Positions 61,755 through 64,000 of a DNA stretch of 64,000 nucleotides are shown in pieces; within the stretch, counting starts at the first letter, position 1; each line of letters opens with the position of its first letter. The translations under genes and the position numbers were made by a program. Source of the DNA: Tenacibaculum adriaticum (GTDB lineage: Bacteria; Bacteroidota; Bacteroidia; Flavobacteriales; Flavobacteriaceae); NCBI RefSeq assembly GCF_008124875.1, contig NZ_VNIA01000003.1:372001-436000 (forward strand), given 5' to 3'. The notes beneath the pieces were generated by a model. It was given only the letters and a program-made list of their open reading frames with translations. It did not search any database and was not told where the DNA came from.

Positions 61755-61796
61755 ACGAAGTTAGTTGTTTAAAAGTTAAGAATCAAACCAAATTTA
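61755..61796 (+). repeat. Dispersed repeat, copy 3
   Basis: ACGAAGTTAG...TTAAGAATCAAACCAAATTTA; about three-quarters identical to 43130-43171. It ends exactly at the stop codon of the serine hydrolase gene, so the repeat may supply that gene's last bases. Confidence 0.45.
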
Positions 61797-62876
61797 GTTA
61801 ATCAAGTTATTAATCTCACCCCACAATTCATTATCAAAACTAGATAGGGCAAAATTTTCTTCATCGGCTACATCACCCATACGTATTACTACCAGTTTTT
61901 TACTAGGCACTACATAAATTTTTTGGTCATTTTTACCCAAAGCAGCAAACATGTCTTGAGGAGCGTTCGGTATCAATTCTCCTGGAAATTCTAACTGACT
62001 TTGCGGTAAATGATAACTACTTTTTCCGTTTAACCACCATAAGTAACCATAAGCCTCATTAATATTTTGAGAAGCATTAGTAGCTTCATTTAAAAAACTT
62101 TCAGAAACAATTTGAGTATCATTCCATTTTCCATTGGCAGAGATTAATAATCCGAAACGAGCCATACTACGTGTATTACTAAAATACACGCGTAAATCAC
62201 CCAAATTAGTCCAAAGCCCACTCATACCAATTCTATCTTTTAGTTTGGTGTTAAAATAACTGTCGTAAGTACTATTACTGGCTTTAGCAATCACATCTTG
62301 TAGTTTTACATACACATTATCGTATGCCCAACGTGTACCAGCATCTGCCAAATATTGTAAATCTTGTGGTTCAACACTTTCTCCTAAAGAATCGTCTAAT
62401 CCGGAATTCATAGATAACAAATGTTTACAGGTTATCAGGTTTTCTTTTTCCAAAGGAGCACTCGTCCAACCCGTACCTAAATAATCAGAAACTTTGTTGT
62501 TAATGTTTAGTAAACCTTCATCTTGCGCAATTCCTGTTAAAGTTGAAGTTAATGTTTTACCTGCACTTGCCCAGTACCAAGAATCTGTTGCGGTGTGACC
62601 GTTCATATACGCTTCAACAACAATTTTTCCGTTATGAAGTATCATAAAACTTTTAGTGTTTTTCTCTTCTAAAAAGTCTAACAAAGGTAGTAATTGACTT
62701 TCGTTCCAGCCAAGTTCAGCAATAGTTTTAGTTTCCCAACTATTGGAATTGATAGGAGGAAAGTAGAGTTCTTCAGGTGTTTCTTCTTCTAGGATAGGAT
62801 TTTCATTAGGAGTTGATGAGCAATTATAAAAGAATAATAAAATAAAGCTTAAAAAAAATATTAATGAATTTTTCAT
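61794..62876 (-). CDS. Serine hydrolase lipoprotein (class C beta-lactamase-like)
   Basis: 360 residues with a lipobox-like end (FYNC, Cys19). The class C/DD-peptidase-related motifs are SAGK at 104-107 (SxxK) and YDN at 185-187 (YxN). ASAGKTLTSTLTGIAQDEG and LLSMNSGLDD around them are typical of the EstB/AmpC-like 6-aminohexanoate-dimer hydrolase group. It is probably an esterase, amidase or peptidase rather than a resistance enzyme. Located divergently upstream of rimO. It is unrelated in motif detail to the class A-like hydrolase at the left end of the window. Confidence 0.85.
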   Translation of the reverse strand: MKNSLIFFLSFILLFFYNCSSTPNENPILEEETPEELYFPPINSNSWETKTIAELGWNESQLLPLLDFLEEKNTKSFMILHNGKIVVEAYMNGHTATDSWYWASAGKTLTSTLTGIAQDEGLLNINNKVSDYLGTGWTSAPLEKENLITCKHLLSMNSGLDDSLGESVEPQDLQYLADAGTRWAYDNVYVKLQDVIAKASNSTYDSYFNTKLKDRIGMSGLWTNLGDLRVYFSNTRSMARFGLLISANGKWNDTQIVSESFLNEATNASQNINEAYGYLWWLNGKSSYHLPQSQLEFPGELIPNAPQDMFAALGKNDQKIYVVPSKKLVVIRMGDVADEENFALSSFDNELWGEINNLIN

Positions 62877-62930
62877 CTGGTTTAGTTTTATTTTAAGACT
62901 ACAAAATACAAGAAAGGTTTAATTAAAATG

Positions 62931-62938
62931 TATCTTTG
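62931..62938 (+). promoter_or_regulatory. Candidate rimO promoter (-7 element)
   Basis: TATCTTTG fits TAnnTTTG and is followed by CA, as is common at flavobacterial start sites, 17 bases before the rimO ATG. No TTG is found at the -33 distance. Confidence 0.5.
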
Positions 62939-62955
62939 CAGTCCAAAATTTAGAT

Positions 62956-64000
62956 ATGCGTACAAAATCACTTAAAAAGAACAAAATCAATGTGGTAACG
63001 TTGGGTTGTAGCAAGAATGTATATGACTCAGAAGTGTTAATGGGGCAATTAAAAGCCAATGGTAAAGATGTTGTTCATGAAGATGAGAATGATGAAGGAA
63101 ATATTGTGGTTATTAATACTTGCGGATTTATTGGTAAAGCTAAAGAAGAATCGATAGATACTATTTTACACTACGCACAAAAAAAAGAAAGAGGAGAAGT
63201 TGATAAGGTTTTTGTATCAGGTTGTTTAAGTGAGCGTTACAAACCCGATTTAGAGGCTGAAATTACCAATGTAGATCAATATTTTGGTACGCATGATTTA
63301 CCGAATTTATTAAAAGTTTTAGAGGCAGATTATAAGCATGAATTGATTGGTGAGCGTTTAACTACAACACCAGATCATTATGCGTATTTAAAAATTGCCG
63401 AAGGATGTGATCGTCCGTGTTCGTTTTGTGCTATTCCATTAATGCGTGGAAAACACAAGTCTACCCCGATTGAAGAAATAGTTATTGAAGCGACTAAGCT
63501 AGCAGAAAAAGGGATTAAAGAGCTAATGTTAATCGCACAAGATTTAACCTATTACGGATTAGATATCTATAAAAAGCGCGCATTAGCAGATTTGTTAAAA
63601 GAATTGGTTAAGGTTGATGGAATAGAGTGGATTCGTTTGCACTATGCATTTCCATCTGGTTTTCCAATGGATGTGTTAGAGGTAATGAAAAACGAACCTA
63701 AAGTTTGTAATTACTTAGATATTCCGCTACAGCACATCAATACAGAGATTTTGAAATCGATGAAACGTGGTACAACGCATGAAAAAACAACAGCGTTAAT
63801 TCATAAATTTCGTGAAGCGGTACCTAATATGGCAATTAGAACAACGTTAATTGTTGGTTACCCTGGAGAAACCGAAGCGCAATTTGAAGAGTTAAAAGAT
63901 TGGGTAGAGGAGATGCGTTTTGAGCGTTTAGGAGCTTTTGAGTACTCGCACGAAGAAAATACAGGAGCTTATGTTTTAGAAGATGATGTTCCTGCGGACG
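62956..64000 (+). CDS. rimO: Ribosomal protein S12 methylthiotransferase RimO (5' part)
   Basis: The first 348 residues are present; the gene runs off the right edge. The UPF0004 domain starts VVTLGCSKNVYDSE with the first cluster cysteine, and INTCGFI and SGCLSERY give the other two. The radical-SAM triad CDRPCSFC (C-x3-C-x2-C) begins the second domain, followed by the AIPLMRGKHKS pattern. It adds a methylthio group to an aspartate of ribosomal protein S12. Position after ftsY (with two minus-strand genes between) is usual in relatives. Confidence 0.96.
   Translation, partial: MRTKSLKKNKINVVTLGCSKNVYDSEVLMGQLKANGKDVVHEDENDEGNIVVINTCGFIGKAKEESIDTILHYAQKKERGEVDKVFVSGCLSERYKPDLEAEITNVDQYFGTHDLPNLLKVLEADYKHELIGERLTTTPDHYAYLKIAEGCDRPCSFCAIPLMRGKHKSTPIEEIVIEATKLAEKGIKELMLIAQDLTYYGLDIYKKRALADLLKELVKVDGIEWIRLHYAFPSGFPMDVLEVMKNEPKVCNYLDIPLQHINTEILKSMKRGTTHEKTTALIHKFREAVPNMAIRTTLIVGYPGETEAQFEELKDWVEEMRFERLGAFEYSHEENTGAYVLEDDVPAD

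Noticed and set aside
1..64000. CRISPR arrays, rRNA genes, intact insertion sequences or riboswitches
   Set aside because: No regularly spaced repeats, rRNA stretches, intact transposase genes or recognisable riboswitch cores were seen when reading both strands.

Overview
The window comes from an AT-rich member of the Bacteroidetes, most likely a marine Flavobacteriaceae (Polaribacter/Tenacibaculum-like; the genus cannot be fixed from sequence alone). The evidence is SusC/SusD pairs, a hybrid two-component regulator, lipoproteins with flavobacterial signal peptides, promoters of the type TTG-N17-TAnnTTTG, and the conserved block cinA-rpmB-rpmG-DUF4295-ftsY-rimO.

Layout. (1) 1-4.4 kb: the end of a HEAT-repeat-like gene and a two-gene minus-strand operon of a secreted PEP-synthase/dikinase-like protein and a serine hydrolase. 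(2) 5-25 kb: a polysaccharide utilisation locus (PUL). It has two GH3 beta-glucosidases, a GH30 glucanase, SusC/SusD, a 1382-residue hybrid regulator and, unusually, a complete gluconate route: lipoprotein lactonase, gluconate permease, gluconokinase and 6-phosphogluconate dehydrogenase. The GH30+GH3+SusCD+HTCS set points to a beta-1,6-linked or 1,6-branched glucan. Released sugars oxidised to lactones could be opened outside, imported as gluconate and sent to ribulose 5-phosphate. (3) 25.1-32.9 kb: a decayed genomic island ending at tRNA-Ser(UGA). It holds a tyrosine recombinase broken by three lesions, an RteC-like relic, AraC relics and a broken NTF2-like gene. Cargo still open is a GC-rich alpha/beta hydrolase, a DUF1097 membrane protein, an AraC regulator, DNA-3-methyladenine glycosylase I, and an SDR/HxlR divergent pair with a clear operator-like dyad. 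(4) 33-49.5 kb: core and housekeeping genes: aroC, pyruvate dehydrogenase E1-alpha and E2, a VanX-type dipeptidase, a UbiB-family kinase with a small coiled-coil partner, a DUF4870-PadR-PspC-NTF2 envelope-stress-like operon, DUF4442, AIM24 and a TlpA-like lipoprotein. (5) 49.6-64 kb: hutH, an SDR, transaldolase, menD, an S1 protein and menB (menaquinone), a hydrolase-fold protein that may lack its nucleophile, an FAH-family enzyme, cinA, ribosomal proteins L28/L33, ftsY, a second serine hydrolase and the 5' part of rimO.

Between genes there are many strong hairpin terminators, often serving convergent genes, and several families of short dispersed repeats. One repeat at 59.8-60.0 kb appears to be nested inside another. 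No CRISPR array, rRNA or intact insertion sequence was seen.
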